DNA of 42,776 nucleotides from NCBI GenBank assembly GCA_947631855.1, contig CANRMX010000016.1, forward strand, positions 1 through 42,776, in the 5' to 3' direction. Within the stretch, counting starts at the first letter, position 1; every line of letters starts with the position of its first letter. This stretch comes from an uncultured Clostridia bacterium (GTDB taxonomy: Bacteria; Bacillota; Clostridia; Oscillospirales; Acutalibacteraceae). The position numbers and the translations under genes are program-made. The notes under the pieces were generated by a model that saw only the letters and a program-made list of their open reading frames with translations, was not told where the DNA came from and did no database searches. Below, piece after piece: positions 8,030-16,336 of the stretch.

Positions 8030-8629
8030 CTAATTGAACAGGCCCATGGCCTGGCCGATGTCCCCGCCCACGATGATCTCCGCCGCCTGGGCGGCATTTT
8101 CCAGAGCGGGCCGCAGGTCTTTCAGTTCCCAGTCGCTGAACCGGGACAGCACCCAGTCCGCCAAATTGTAATCGGGATGGGGCTTCTGGCCCACGCCGAT
8201 CTTCACCCGCGGGAACTGATCGGAACCGGCGAGATAGATGATGTTCTTCATACCGTTGTGGCCGCCGTCGCTGCCCTTGCGCCGAATGCGCAGCTTGCCC
8301 GGCGGCAGGTTGATGTCGTCAAAGAGAATGAGGGTGCGTTCCGGCGGCAGGTGATAGAAGCCCATGGCCTCTTTCACTGACTGGCCGCTGAGATTCATAA
8401 AGGTGCCGGGTTTTAAGAGCAGCACCCGCTTGCCCGCCAGCGTCCCTTCGCCGGTGAGGCCCTTGAATTTCACTTTCTTGATGGCGCAGCCCGCCTTTTC
8501 CGCCAGGATATCCAGCGCCATGAACCCGGCGTTGTGCCGGGTGTTTTCGTATTGCTTGCCGGGATTGCCCAGCCCCACGATGAGAAAATCCACCGGCCCC
8601 ACAGGCCGGGAGGAGAACAGCCGCAGCAT
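8030..8629 (-). CDS. pth: Peptidyl-tRNA hydrolase
   Basis: This 199-residue enzyme releases tRNA from prematurely dissociated peptidyl-tRNA. Key residues are visible: Asn22 in GLGNPG, His32 in TRHNAG (catalytic), Asn79 in FMNLSG, Asp104 in FDDINLPPGKLR and the block GSDGGHNGMKNI. The start at 8629 has AAGGGAG upstream. It gives an extension of about 12 residues (MLRLFSSRPVGP) relative to minimal Pth. A longer open frame reaches 8992 but runs through the promoter at 8729-8757 and into the ppdK start, so it is rejected. This is the first gene of the pth-mfd operon. Confidence 0.97.
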   Translation of the reverse strand: MLRLFSSRPVGPVDFLIVGLGNPGKQYENTRHNAGFMALDILAEKAGCAIKKVKFKGLTGEGTLAGKRVLLLKPGTFMNLSGQSVKEAMGFYHLPPERTLILFDDINLPPGKLRIRRKGSDGGHNGMKNIIYLAGSDQFPRVKIGVGQKPHPDYNLADWVLSRFSDWELKDLRPALENAAQAAEIIVGGDIGQAMGLFN

Positions 8630-8728
8630 GGGAACGCTCCCTTCTGTCCCTATCGAAAGATTATGCGCACGCACGGCTAAGGGCGGGCAGGGAAGAGCTC
8701 CCCGTCCGCCGGTGCGTTCTGCCCCTCT

Positions 8729-8757
8729 ATTATGCCAGCTTTCCCGGCGGATTTCAA
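8729..8757 (-). promoter_or_regulatory. Promoter of the pth-mfd operon
   Basis: On the minus strand TTGAAA, a 17-nt spacer and CATAAT preceded by TGG (extended -10). The predicted leader is about 90 nt, which fixes the pth start downstream at 8629. Confidence 0.82.
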
Positions 8758-8841
8758 GAGATTTTTCTGACGGATCGGGTGGTATTCTCCGCCGCAGGAG
8801 ATGATTTCCGAAAAATAATTCCATTTTCTTCGATTTGGGTA

Positions 8842-8870
8842 TAGCTTTTTTCCAAAGAGTTTGGTATAAT
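8842..8870 (+). promoter_or_regulatory. Extended -10 promoter of ppdK
   Basis: A perfect TATAAT at 8865-8870 is preceded by TGG (extended -10). The -35 at 17-nt spacing (TAGCTT) is weak. The leader of about 105 nt contains a hairpin, CGGGGC/GCCCCG with a CGA loop at 8896-8910, flanked by CCGT/ACGG. Its role is unknown. Confidence 0.75.
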
Positions 8871-8981
8871 TTGCACAGGACAAACCGTACCGGCGCGGGG
8901 CCGAGCCCCGGGACGGTCTCCTTGTCATGGAAAAGGGGAGAGTCCGAAAGAATCGGCAATATTTTGTAGGAGGTAATTCCA

Positions 8982-11618
8982 ATGAGCCACAAGTATGTCT
9001 ACCTGTTCAGCGAAGGCGATGCGAACATGCGGGAGCTTCTTGGTGGTAAAGGCGCCAACTTGGCCGAAATGACCAAGATCGGCCTGCCTGTACCCCAGGG
9101 CTTCACCATCTCCACCGAGGCCTGCACCCAGTATTATGAGGACGGCCGCCAGATCAACCCTGAGATCCAGGCGCAGATCATGGAGTATGTGGGCAAGATG
9201 GAAGAGATCACCGGCAAGAAGTTCGGCGATAAAGAGAATCCCCTGCTGGTCTCCGTGCGCTCCGGCGCCCGCGCTTCCATGCCCGGCATGATGGACACCA
9301 TCCTGAACCTGGGCCTCAACGAGGAAGTTGTGGAGGTCATGGCCAAGCAGTCCGGCAACGCCCGTTGGGCCTATGACTGCTATCGCAGATTCATCCAGAT
9401 GTATTCCGACGTCGTCATGGAAGTGGGCAAGAAGTATTTCGAGCAGCTCATCGACGAGATGAAGGAGAAGCGCGGCGTCACCCAGGATACCGAGCTGACC
9501 GCCGACGATCTCAAGGAGCTGGCCGAGCAGTTCAAGGCCGAGTACAAGGCCAAGATCGGCGAAGACTTCCCCACCGATCCCGTGGAGCAGCTGATGGGTG
9601 CCGTGAAGGCTGTGTTCCGTTCCTGGGACAACCCCCGCGCCAACGTCTACCGCAGAATGAACGAGATCCCCTATTCCTGGGGCACCGCTGTCAACGTGCA
9701 GATGATGGCCTTCGGCAACATGGGCGATGACTGCGGCACCGGCGTGGCCTTTACCCGCGACCCCGCCACCGGCGAGAAGAAGCTGATGGGCGAGTTCCTG
9801 ACCAACGCCCAGGGCGAAGATGTGGTGGCCGGCGTGCGTACGCCCATGCCCATTGCCCAGATGGCCGAGAAATTCCCCGAGGCTTTCGCCCAGTTCCAGA
9901 ACGTCTGCAAGACCCTGGAAGACCACTACAAGGATATGCAGGACATGGAGTTTACCGTCGAGCACGGCAAGCTGTACATGCTCCAGACCCGTAACGGCAA
10001 GCGCACCGCCACCGCCGCCATCAAGATCGCCTGCGATCTGATCGACGAGGGCATGAAGACCGAGGAAGAGGCCCTGCTGATGATCGATCCCAAGCAGCTG
10101 GATGCTCTGCTGCATCCCCAGTTCGATCAGGCTGCGCTGAAGGCTGCCACGCCTGTCGCCACCGCTCTGGCCGCTTCTCCCGGCGCTGCCTGCGGCAAGA
10201 TCGTCTTCACCGCTGAGGACGCTGTGGAGCAGGGCAAGGCCGGCGAAAAGGTGGTCCTGGTGCGTCTCGAGACCTCTCCCGAGGACATCGAAGGCATGAA
10301 CTATGCCCAGGGCATCCTCACCGTGCGCGGCGGCATGACCAGCCACGCGGCGGTGGTGGCCCGTGGCATGGGCACCTGCTGCGTTTCCGGCTGCGGCGCC
10401 ATCAAGATGGACGAGGCCAACAAGAAGTTTGAGCTGAACGGCCGCACCTATCACGAGGGCGATTACATCTCCCTGGACGGCACCACCGGCAACATCTATG
10501 GCGAGGCTATCCCCACCGTGCCCGCCTCCACCACCGGCGGCTACTTTGGCCGGATCATGGAGCTCTCCGACAAGTATCGGCAGCTCCAGGTGCGCACCAA
10601 CGCCGACACGCCCCGTGACGCCAAGCAGGCTGTGGCCTTCGGCGCCGAGGGCATTGGCCTGTGCCGTACCGAGCACATGTTCTTCGATCCCGACCGTATC
10701 GCGGCTATCCGCGAGATGATCTGCTCCGACACCGTGGAGCAGCGCAAGACCGCCCTGGCCAAGCTGGAGCCCATGCAGCAGGGTGACTTCGAGCAGCTGT
10801 ATGAGGCCCTCGAGGGCAAGCACGTGAACATCCGCTTCCTGGATCCGCCCCTGCACGAGTTCGTTCCCACCGAGGAGAAGGACATCGAGCTGCTGGCCGA
10901 GGCCCAGGGCAAGACCGTGGAAGACATCAAAGCCATCATCTCCAGCCTGCATGAGTTCAACCCCATGATGGGCCACCGTGGCTGCCGTCTGGCCGTCACC
11001 TATCCCGAGATCGCCGAGATGCAGACCGAGGCCGTCATCAAGGCCGCCATCAACGTGAACAAGGCGCATCCCGATTGGCACATCGTGCCCGAGATCATGA
11101 TCCCGCTGGTGGGCGAGCTGAAGGAACTCAAGTTCGTCAAGAAGACCGTGGTCGCCACTGCGGATAAGATCATCGCCGAGGCCGGTGTGGATCTGAAGTA
11201 CAAGGTGGGCACCATGATCGAGATCCCCCGTGCGGCCCTCACCGCCGACAAGATCGCCGAGGAGGCCGAGTTCTTCAGCTTCGGCACCAACGATCTGACC
11301 CAGATGACCTTCGGCTTCTCCCGCGACGACGCCGGCAAGTTCCTGGGCTCCTACTACGAGGAGAAGATCTACGAGAACGATCCCTTCGCCCGTCTGGATC
11401 AGGAGGGCGTGGGCCAGCTGGTGAAGATGGCTGCCGAAAAGGGCAAGTCCGTCCGTCCCGACATCGTGCTGGGCATCTGCGGCGAGCATGGCGGCGACCC
11501 GACCACCATCGAGTTCTGCCACAACGTGGGCCTGACCTACGTGTCCTGCTCTCCCTTCCGCGTGCCGATCGCCCGTCTGGCTGCTGCCCAGGCCGCGATC
11601 AAGAATCCGCGCGCGTAA
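8982..11618 (+). CDS. ppdK: Pyruvate, phosphate dikinase
   Basis: This 878-residue enzyme interconverts pyruvate, ATP and Pi with PEP, AMP and PPi. In anaerobic Clostridia it serves PPi-linked glycolysis or PEP synthesis. The N-terminal ATP-grasp domain begins YVYLFSEGDANMRELLGGKG. The swivelling phosphohistidine is His455 in GGMTSHAAVVARGMG, the same number as in the Clostridium symbiosum enzyme. The C-terminal PEP/pyruvate barrel ends with Cys833 in GICGEHGGDP. The ATG follows TAGGAGG. Arg codons are mostly CGT/CGC rather than the CGG common in neighbouring genes, which suggests high expression. Single-gene unit: promoter 8842-8870, terminator 11664-11693. Confidence 0.98.
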   Translation: MSHKYVYLFSEGDANMRELLGGKGANLAEMTKIGLPVPQGFTISTEACTQYYEDGRQINPEIQAQIMEYVGKMEEITGKKFGDKENPLLVSVRSGARASMPGMMDTILNLGLNEEVVEVMAKQSGNARWAYDCYRRFIQMYSDVVMEVGKKYFEQLIDEMKEKRGVTQDTELTADDLKELAEQFKAEYKAKIGEDFPTDPVEQLMGAVKAVFRSWDNPRANVYRRMNEIPYSWGTAVNVQMMAFGNMGDDCGTGVAFTRDPATGEKKLMGEFLTNAQGEDVVAGVRTPMPIAQMAEKFPEAFAQFQNVCKTLEDHYKDMQDMEFTVEHGKLYMLQTRNGKRTATAAIKIACDLIDEGMKTEEEALLMIDPKQLDALLHPQFDQAALKAATPVATALAASPGAACGKIVFTAEDAVEQGKAGEKVVLVRLETSPEDIEGMNYAQGILTVRGGMTSHAAVVARGMGTCCVSGCGAIKMDEANKKFELNGRTYHEGDYISLDGTTGNIYGEAIPTVPASTTGGYFGRIMELSDKYRQLQVRTNADTPRDAKQAVAFGAEGIGLCRTEHMFFDPDRIAAIREMICSDTVEQRKTALAKLEPMQQGDFEQLYEALEGKHVNIRFLDPPLHEFVPTEEKDIELLAEAQGKTVEDIKAIISSLHEFNPMMGHRGCRLAVTYPEIAEMQTEAVIKAAINVNKAHPDWHIVPEIMIPLVGELKELKFVKKTVVATADKIIAEAGVDLKYKVGTMIEIPRAALTADKIAEEAEFFSFGTNDLTQMTFGFSRDDAGKFLGSYYEEKIYENDPFARLDQEGVGQLVKMAAEKGKSVRPDIVLGICGEHGGDPTTIEFCHNVGLTYVSCSPFRVPIARLAAAQAAIKNPRA

Positions 11619-11663
11619 GCTTTAAGTACAAGTTCGATTTTTCATAAGAACTCCTTCCGAACG

Positions 11664-11693
11664 AAGAGGGCCTCGAGCGATCGGGGCCCTTTT
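11664..11693 (+). terminator. Rho-independent terminator of ppdK
   Basis: A 13-bp stem (AAGAGGGCCTCGA with TCGGGGCCCTTTT, including G-U pairs) closes a GCGA loop and runs into CTTTTCG. Confidence 0.88.
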
Positions 11694-11731
11694 CGTATGT
11701 CCGGGAATCGCCAGAATTCTGCGGCACCGCC

Positions 11732-11760
11732 TTGACATCTCCCCGGCGGATTCCTATAAT
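11732..11760 (+). promoter_or_regulatory. Full-consensus sigma-A promoter of the 11800-14111 operon
   Basis: TTGACA, a 17-nt spacer and TATAAT: both hexamers are perfect. It drives the small membrane protein, the phosphopantetheinyl transferase and probably the genes through rsuA. Confidence 0.92.
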
Positions 11761-11799
11761 AAATATAGAAAGAGAGTCGCCTGGAAAGGAAGCGTTCCC

Positions 11800-12051
11800 A
11801 TGGTCAACAAGCTCAAGACATGGATCTGTTCCATCCTCATGCCCTGCACGGTGGGGGTGTTTATCGGCAGCGCCGTGGAGCGCTGGATGGATCACCGAAA
11901 CCACCCGGGCCTGTATGAGATGAATTCCGCGCCGTGGTACACGCAAATCATGGCGAACGCGGTGCTGACGGCGCTGCTCCTGCTGCTGGAGGCCGCGCTG
12001 TACCTGCTGTTCCGCCATGTGGCCAAAAAGCGGCAGGAGCCGAAGAAATAA
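11800..12051 (+). CDS. Small two-helix membrane protein (83 aa), function unknown
   Basis: ATG 11800 is preceded by AAAGGAAGCG. The protein has a hydrophobic segment at about residues 9-26, a polar loop rich in His/Arg/Asp (ERWMDHRNHPGLYEMNS), a second helix at about 47-71 and a basic tail (RHVAKKRQEPKK). Both ends are therefore probably cytoplasmic. Its TAA stop abuts the GTG start of the phosphopantetheinyl transferase with no gap, so the two are translationally coupled. I recognise no family. Heading a unit from a perfect-consensus promoter suggests it is well expressed. Confidence 0.72.
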   Translation: MVNKLKTWICSILMPCTVGVFIGSAVERWMDHRNHPGLYEMNSAPWYTQIMANAVLTALLLLLEAALYLLFRHVAKKRQEPKK

Positions 12052-12654
12052 GTGCTGTACCTCACTCGGTTTGAAGTGCCCGCCTCGGGCGCGCCGCAGG
12101 AGCGGGCGCGGACGGAACACCAAATGGCCCGGCGGCTGCTGCTCTACGCCATGGGGGAGGAATATGGGCTCACGGCCCTTCCGGAGATCGTCCTCGGCCC
12201 CTGGGGAAAGCCGGCCTTTCGGGAGCACCCGGCGAAATTCAGCCTTGCCCACACCCGAGGGCTGGCCTGCTGTGCCCTTTCCGACCAGGAGATCGGCGTG
12301 GACGCGGAACGCATCCGGTCCTATGACGGGCGGCTGGCGGAGCGCATCTGCACCGAAGAAGAACGGGCGGCGGTGCTGTCCGCGAAGCGTCCTGACAAAA
12401 TGCTGATGGCCCTGTGGTGCCTCAAGGAGAGCCTGATGAAGCTCACCGGCCGGGGCATGGCCTACGGGTTTCAAAACGCGGCCTTTTCGTTTGATCGGGA
12501 CGGGCATCCCCGCTGTCATATTCCCGGCGTTTATGCCGCGCTGTTCGAGCCCGCGGAGGGCTTTATCACCGCCGCCTGTGGGGAGGAGCCCCTTCCCGGA
12601 CAAATTCATACGATCGATCCTGCATACCTGCCCGACCCCGCTCATATCTATTGA
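12052..12654 (+). CDS. 4'-phosphopantetheinyl transferase (Sfp-type superfamily)
   Basis: This 200-residue protein of the Sfp/HetI/AcpT superfamily transfers the phosphopantetheine arm of CoA to a Ser on carrier proteins. The Mg-binding motif IGVDAERI (about 75-82) and the second motif WCLKESLMKLTGRG (about 123-136) give the expected Asp, Glu and Lys. WGKPAF and FSLAHTRG upstream match the substrate-binding N-terminal half. Start: GTG 12052 directly after the upstream stop, with AGGAG 13 nt away. No carrier protein, NRPS or PKS gene is in this window, so the target is unknown. It could be the fatty-acid ACP or a distant pathway. Confidence 0.88.
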   Translation: MLYLTRFEVPASGAPQERARTEHQMARRLLLYAMGEEYGLTALPEIVLGPWGKPAFREHPAKFSLAHTRGLACCALSDQEIGVDAERIRSYDGRLAERICTEEERAAVLSAKRPDKMLMALWCLKESLMKLTGRGMAYGFQNAAFSFDRDGHPRCHIPGVYAALFEPAEGFITAACGEEPLPGQIHTIDPAYLPDPAHIY

Positions 12655-12715
12655 TAGGTTCGGGCGGGCCGGCGAGATTCCCCGGTGATGCCCAATAGGG
12701 AGGAACGGTGGAAAA

Positions 12716-13372
12716 ATGGTCGTATCGCTGAAAGCAAACCGAAAGAGAATCATCGCCTTTTTGATCCTGGCGGCCGTGGTGGTAGGGGCCTGCCTTTTCC
12801 TGCGGGGAGGCGGCGAGGAGCCCCAGGAGCTCCAGGCGTATCCGGGCGGGACAAACGAGGAACGGGTGCAGTTCCTGCAGGGCTTCGGCTGGGAGGTCAA
12901 CACGGAGCCCACGGAGACCCGGGAAGTGATGATCCCGGCGGAATTCAACGACGTGTACACGGCGTACAACGTGATGCAGCAGGCCCAGGGATTTGAGCTG
13001 AAGCCCTACGCCGGCGAGGTCTGCACCCAGTATCGGTACAAGATCAACAATTACGACAACGAGCCTGAGGTCTACGCCACGCTGCTGGTGTATGGCGACA
13101 AGATCATCGGCGGCGACGTGGCCAGCGCGGAGCTGGACGGCTTCATGCACGGCTTCGCCAAGGGCAGCGCCTACTACGGCGAAACGGGCTCCGGCGGCGA
13201 AACAGCGGAAAGCGCGCCGGAGAGCGCCGGGGCGGATACATCCTCACTGCCCGCTGAGAGCAGCCCGGCCAGCGCCGTGGAGAGTGGTGTGGACAGTGCC
13301 GCTGCCCAGGCGGAGGGTGTGGAATCCACCGCCGGGGACGTGCTCCCGGAGGACGCGTACCCCACGGATTGA
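12716..13372 (+). CDS. DUF4830 membrane-anchored protein
   Basis: This 218-residue protein has an N-terminal signal anchor (about 10-28, FLILAAVVVGACLFL). The conserved extracellular DUF4830 block at about 45-150 includes RVQFLQGFGWEV, IPAEFNDVYTAYNVMQ, QGFELKPYAGE and IIGGDVASAELDGFMHGF. The C-terminal 60 residues are a Ser/Ala/Glu/Gly low-complexity tail. The Cys in VVGACLF is not in a good lipobox. DUF4830 proteins are typical of Clostridia and have no assigned function. ATG 12716 follows AGGGAGG. The gap to the phosphopantetheinyl transferase is 61 nt and to rsuA 34 nt, which suggests one operon. Confidence 0.85.
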   Translation: MVVSLKANRKRIIAFLILAAVVVGACLFLRGGGEEPQELQAYPGGTNEERVQFLQGFGWEVNTEPTETREVMIPAEFNDVYTAYNVMQQAQGFELKPYAGEVCTQYRYKINNYDNEPEVYATLLVYGDKIIGGDVASAELDGFMHGFAKGSAYYGETGSGGETAESAPESAGADTSSLPAESSPASAVESGVDSAAAQAEGVESTAGDVLPEDAYPTD

Positions 13373-13406
13373 AACGATCAGGACGTGTAAAACAGGAGGG
13401 CGTGCC

Positions 13407-14111
13407 ATGAACGAGCGCCTGGATAAAATCCTGGCGTCCCAGGGGCTGGGCAGCCGCAAAGAGGCGGCCCGGATGCTCCGGGAGGGCCGGGTGACGGTGG
13501 ACGGCCAAGTGGTGCGGGATGCCGCCTTGAAGGCCGATCCCGACGGCTGCGTGATCGCGGTGGACGGCCAGCGGCTGATCTTCCGCAAATATCTCTACAT
13601 CCTGATGAACAAGCCCGCAGGGGTGCTTTCCGCCACGGAGGACAGCCGTCAGAGGACGGTGCTGGATCTGCTGCCGGAGGAACTGAACCGCCGCGGGCTG
13701 TTTCCGGCGGGACGGCTGGACAAGGACACCACGGGGCTGCTGATCATCACGGACGACGGGGATTTTGCCCATCGGATGCTTTCGCCCAGAGCCCATGTGG
13801 TGAAGCGCTACGCGGCCCGCACCCAGCGGTCCATCACCGATGAGGACATAGCGGCTTTCGCAGCGGGCGTGCAGTCGGGCGGCGACCGCTTTGCTCCGGC
13901 GCGGCTGTGGGCAGGGGAGGAGGATGGGCTGGCCTTTGTAGAAGTGACGGAGGGCAAATATCACCAGGTGAAGCGGATGTTCGAGGCCACCGGCAATCGG
14001 GTCCTGCAACTCACCCGGGTGCAGATCGGCGGGCTGGCGCTGCCGGAGGATCTGGCGCCGGGACAGGTGCGGGTATTGGAGCAAAATGAGGCTGCCCGGG
14101 TGTTTCTGTAG
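13407..14111 (+). CDS. rsuA: Pseudouridine synthase, RsuA family
   Basis: This 234-residue rRNA pseudouridine synthase has an N-terminal S4 RNA-binding domain (about 2-50, RLDKILASQGLGSRKEAARM). The catalytic domain contains GRLDKDTTGLL; Asp105 is the expected nucleophile. Conserved YILMNKPAGVLSAT and the C-terminal GKYHQVKRMF also fit. The RsuA-like length points to modification of 16S rRNA U516 rather than the 23S RluB target, but this is inference. ATG 13407 follows AGGAGGG; a longer open frame overlapping DUF4830 is rejected. No T-tailed terminator is seen downstream. Confidence 0.93.
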   Translation: MNERLDKILASQGLGSRKEAARMLREGRVTVDGQVVRDAALKADPDGCVIAVDGQRLIFRKYLYILMNKPAGVLSATEDSRQRTVLDLLPEELNRRGLFPAGRLDKDTTGLLIITDDGDFAHRMLSPRAHVVKRYAARTQRSITDEDIAAFAAGVQSGGDRFAPARLWAGEEDGLAFVEVTEGKYHQVKRMFEATGNRVLQLTRVQIGGLALPEDLAPGQVRVLEQNEAARVFL

Positions 14112-14215
14112 AAATTTGCACAAAAACAACCATGGGGTTTTGGATTTTATAGAAATCCCATAAACGGAGGGAAAAAAGTTTGGTCAAATAAAGACTACCA
14201 TAAATCTGAGATATC

Positions 14216-14224
14216 TGCTATACT
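14216..14224 (+). promoter_or_regulatory. Extended -10 promoter of the ABC ATPase
   Basis: TGC followed by TATACT. The -35 at 17 nt (TACCAT) is poor, so this depends on the extended -10 element. Transcription would start about 60 nt before the ATG at 14290. Confidence 0.6.
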
Positions 14225-14289
14225 TATGCCATACCAAAACGGTGTGCGCCGAAAGAGCGGCGCAACTCTATCAACAGGAGGTCATTTCT

Positions 14290-15402
14290 ATGGCAAGTTT
14301 ATCCCTGCAGCATATCTACAAGGTCTATGCTGGCGGCGTCACTGCGGTTTCCGATTTCAACCTGGAAATCAAGGACAAGGAGTTTATCATTCTGGTAGGC
14401 CCCTCCGGCTGCGGCAAGTCCACCACCCTGCGTATGATCGCCGGTCTGGAAGAGATCAGCAAGGGCGAGCTGTACATCGGCGACACGCTGGTCAACGATG
14501 TATCCCCCAAGGATCGTGACATCGCCATGGTGTTCCAGAACTACGCTCTGTATCCCCACATGACCGTGTACGACAACATGGCCTTCGGCCTGAAGCTCCG
14601 CAAGACTCCCAAGGATGTCATCAAGCAGCGCGTGGAAGAGGCTGCCAAGATCCTGGACATCGCCCACCTGCTTGACCGTAAGCCGAGAGCTCTTTCCGGC
14701 GGCCAGCGTCAGCGTGTTGCTCTGGGCCGTGCTATCGTCCGTGATCCCAAGGTCTTCCTGCTGGACGAGCCGCTGTCCAACCTGGACGCTAAGCTGCGTG
14801 CACAGATGAGAACCGAGATCGCCAAGCTGCACCAGAGACTGGGCACCACCTTTATCTATGTTACCCACGACCAGACCGAAGCTATGACCATGGGCGACCG
14901 CATCGTGGTTATGAAGGACGGCTTCGTACAGCAGGTCGATACGCCTCAGAACCTGTATGAGTATCCCGTCAACGAGTTCGTGGCCGGCTTCATGGGCTCT
15001 CCTCAGATGAACTTCATCGACGTCCTGCTGGGCAAGGAAGGCAACGACTACACGATCACCTTCGGCAAGTGCAAGCTGACCGTTCCCGCCAACAAGGCTG
15101 AGGGCACCAACATCGCCAACTATGTGGGCAAGGAAGTCGTCTTCGGCATCCGTCCCGAGGATGTGCACGACGAGCCCGACTTCATCGAGAAGGTCGGCGG
15201 CGCTCACGTCACCTGCGAAGTGGAAGTCACCGAATTGATGGGCGCTGAGACCTATCTGTACCTCACCTGCGAAGGCAAGGCTGTTACCGCCCGCGTGGAG
15301 CCCACCTCCACCGCCAAGGCCGGCGACACCTGCAAGATCGCTTTCGATCTGCAGAAGATGCACCTGTTCGACAAAGAGAACGAGGTCACCTTCCTCAACT
15401 AA
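14290..15402 (+). CDS. ugpC: Carbohydrate ABC importer ATPase (MsmX/UgpC type), orphan
   Basis: This 370-residue CUT1-type nucleotide-binding subunit energises sugar import at the membrane. Walker A is GPSGCGKST (37-45), the Q-loop [10 protein letters not shown], the signature LSGGQRQR from 135, Walker [16 protein letters not shown] (Asp159, catalytic Glu160) and the H-loop [11 protein letters not shown]-terminal OB-fold regulatory region (about 240-370) includes FGIRPEDV. No permease or binding-protein gene is nearby. In Firmicutes such lone ATPases (MsmX) serve several sugar importers. Codon use is biased to CGT/AAG-type codons, suggesting high expression. The start follows AGGAGG, and a strong terminator follows at 15422-15457. 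Confidence 0.95.
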   Translation: MASLSLQHIYKVYAGGVTAVSDFNLEIKDKEFIILVGPSGCGKSTTLRMIAGLEEISKGELYIGDTLVNDVSPKDRDIAMVFQNYALYPHMTVYDNMAFGLKLRKTPKDVIKQRVEEAAKILDIAHLLDRKPRALSGGQRQRVALGRAIVRDPKVFLLDEPLSNLDAKLRAQMRTEIAKLHQRLGTTFIYVTHDQTEAMTMGDRIVVMKDGFVQQVDTPQNLYEYPVNEFVAGFMGSPQMNFIDVLLGKEGNDYTITFGKCKLTVPANKAEGTNIANYVGKEVVFGIRPEDVHDEPDFIEKVGGAHVTCEVEVTELMGAETYLYLTCEGKAVTARVEPTSTAKAGDTCKIAFDLQKMHLFDKENEVTFLN

Positions 15403-15421
15403 GCAAATTCTCAGTTTCACC

Positions 15422-15457
15422 GGGGCCGTGCCTTTTGGCACGGCCCTACTTTTTTTT
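15422..15457 (+). terminator. Rho-independent terminator of the ABC ATPase gene
   Basis: A perfect 10-bp stem GGGCCGTGCC/GGCACGGCCC with a TTTT loop is followed, after TAC, by eight T. The T-run is also the 5' arm of the first unit of the adjacent hairpin repeat. Confidence 0.93.
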
Positions 15458-15661
15458 CGGAGAAAAAGTAGGCAAAAAGAACTCTGCATGGCTTGGGGCA
15501 GATTGCGTGCGGCCTTGGGATGTCTGTGGTTAGCACACAGTTTATTCCGCGACCCACTTTTTCTTTCGGAGAAAAAGTGGGCAAAAAGAGCTTCCCGTGG
15601 CTTGAGGCTGATTGCGTGCGGCCTTGGGTTGTCTGCGGTCAGTACATAGTCAATCCCGCGA
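15445..15661. repeat. Tandem pair of about 108-bp hairpin-bearing repeats
   Basis: Unit 1 is 15445-15552 and unit 2 is 15553-15661, directly abutting. Each opens with a 10-bp hairpin. Unit 1 pairs CCTACTTTTT with AAAAAGTAGG (15445-15454/15463-15472). Unit 2 pairs CCCACTTTTT with AAAAAGTGGG (15553-15562/15572-15581). The T-A pair has become C-G through changes in both arms. GATTGCGTGCGGCCTTGGG is shared by both units, and each ends in CCGCGA. No coding potential is seen. The 15403-15783 gap otherwise holds only the terminator and the XRE promoter/operator. Confidence 0.85.
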
Positions 15662-15706
15662 CCGGGCAGTTTTTTCCAGCACGCGCCAGCACGTCGCCGG
15701 TGCAGC

Positions 15707-15760
15707 GTCACGCTGCGAAACGGAGAGTAGCGTGACTTTTCCGGGGCAGTCTGCTAGAGT
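15707..15760 (+). promoter_or_regulatory. Promoter and putative operator of the XRE regulator
   Basis: An inverted repeat GTCACGCT (15707-15714) / AGCGTGAC (15729-15736) overlaps the -35 box GTGACT (15732-15737). After a 17-nt spacer comes TAGAGT at 15755-15760 with an extended TGC. A dyad over the -35 of a helix-turn-helix gene suggests autorepression; this is inference. Confidence 0.6.
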
Positions 15761-15783
15761 GAGGGGCAGGAGGTGTATCCAAA

Positions 15784-16272
15784 ATGTTTGGAGACAAATT
15801 GAAAAGACTGAGGACCGAAAACAATCTGACCCAGGACCAGCTGGCGGAGCGGCTGTACGTCACCCGGGCGGCGGTGTCCAAGTGGGAGACCGGCCGGGGA
15901 TACCCCAACATCGACAGCCTCAAGCAGCTGTCCAACCTGTTCGGCATCTCCATCGACCAGCTGATCGCCGACGAGGATGTGATAAATCACAACCTGCTGG
16001 AGCAGCGCAAGAGCCGGGTATTCTTCCGGTGGGCCATGGTGTGCCTGGGGATCACGTTCCTCGCGACCCTGGGCGCGGCGTTTACCCAATTGCCTTATAT
16101 GCGCTTTATCGGCTTGCTGGGGATGGTGGGCTACGTGGTCTGCGGCATCTTCTCCAAGCCCCGGTACAAGCGCATGGCCCTGCGGAAATACATCGTGCTC
16201 TATGTGATCTCCCGCGTGGTGGTGCTGGTGATCGTCCTGGCGGCGGCGATCGCCATGATAAGCACGCTTTAA
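15784..16272 (+). CDS. Membrane-anchored XRE-family transcriptional regulator
   Basis: In this 162-residue protein, residues 4-61 form a Cro/CI-type helix-turn-helix (LKRLRTENNLTQDQLAERL, then VTRAAVSKWETGRGYPNID). They are followed by three predicted membrane helices at about 79-100, 105-123 and 136-160. DNA binding would occur at the membrane; such XRE-TM proteins in Firmicutes may sense membrane or small-ligand signals, but nothing here shows which. ATG 15784 follows CAGGAGGTG. The gene has its own promoter with an inverted repeat over the -35, and the downstream DUF218 gene has a separate promoter, so it is probably monocistronic. Confidence 0.88.
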   Translation: MFGDKLKRLRTENNLTQDQLAERLYVTRAAVSKWETGRGYPNIDSLKQLSNLFGISIDQLIADEDVINHNLLEQRKSRVFFRWAMVCLGITFLATLGAAFTQLPYMRFIGLLGMVGYVVCGIFSKPRYKRMALRKYIVLYVISRVVVLVIVLAAAIAMISTL

Positions 16273-16276
16273 TGGG

Positions 16277-16305
16277 TTGTAATTTCCGACGCTTTCCGCT
16301 ATAAT
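16277..16305 (+). promoter_or_regulatory. Promoter of the DUF218-pyrC-pyrF unit
   Basis: TTGTAA, a 17-nt spacer and TATAAT, five nt after the XRE gene's stop codon. Confidence 0.82.
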
Positions 16306-16336
16306 AGGTGCAGTTGACTGCAAAGGAGGCACGGCC

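Noticed and set aside
8925-11522. 865-codon open frame antisense to ppdK
   Set aside because: High G+C and the biased codons of ppdK leave the antisense frame open; it has no family pattern, promoter or ribosome-binding site.
14132-14161. Hairpin ATGGGGTTT/AAATCCCAT after rsuA as terminator
   Set aside because: Followed by AAACGGAGGG rather than a T-run; stem weak and loop long.
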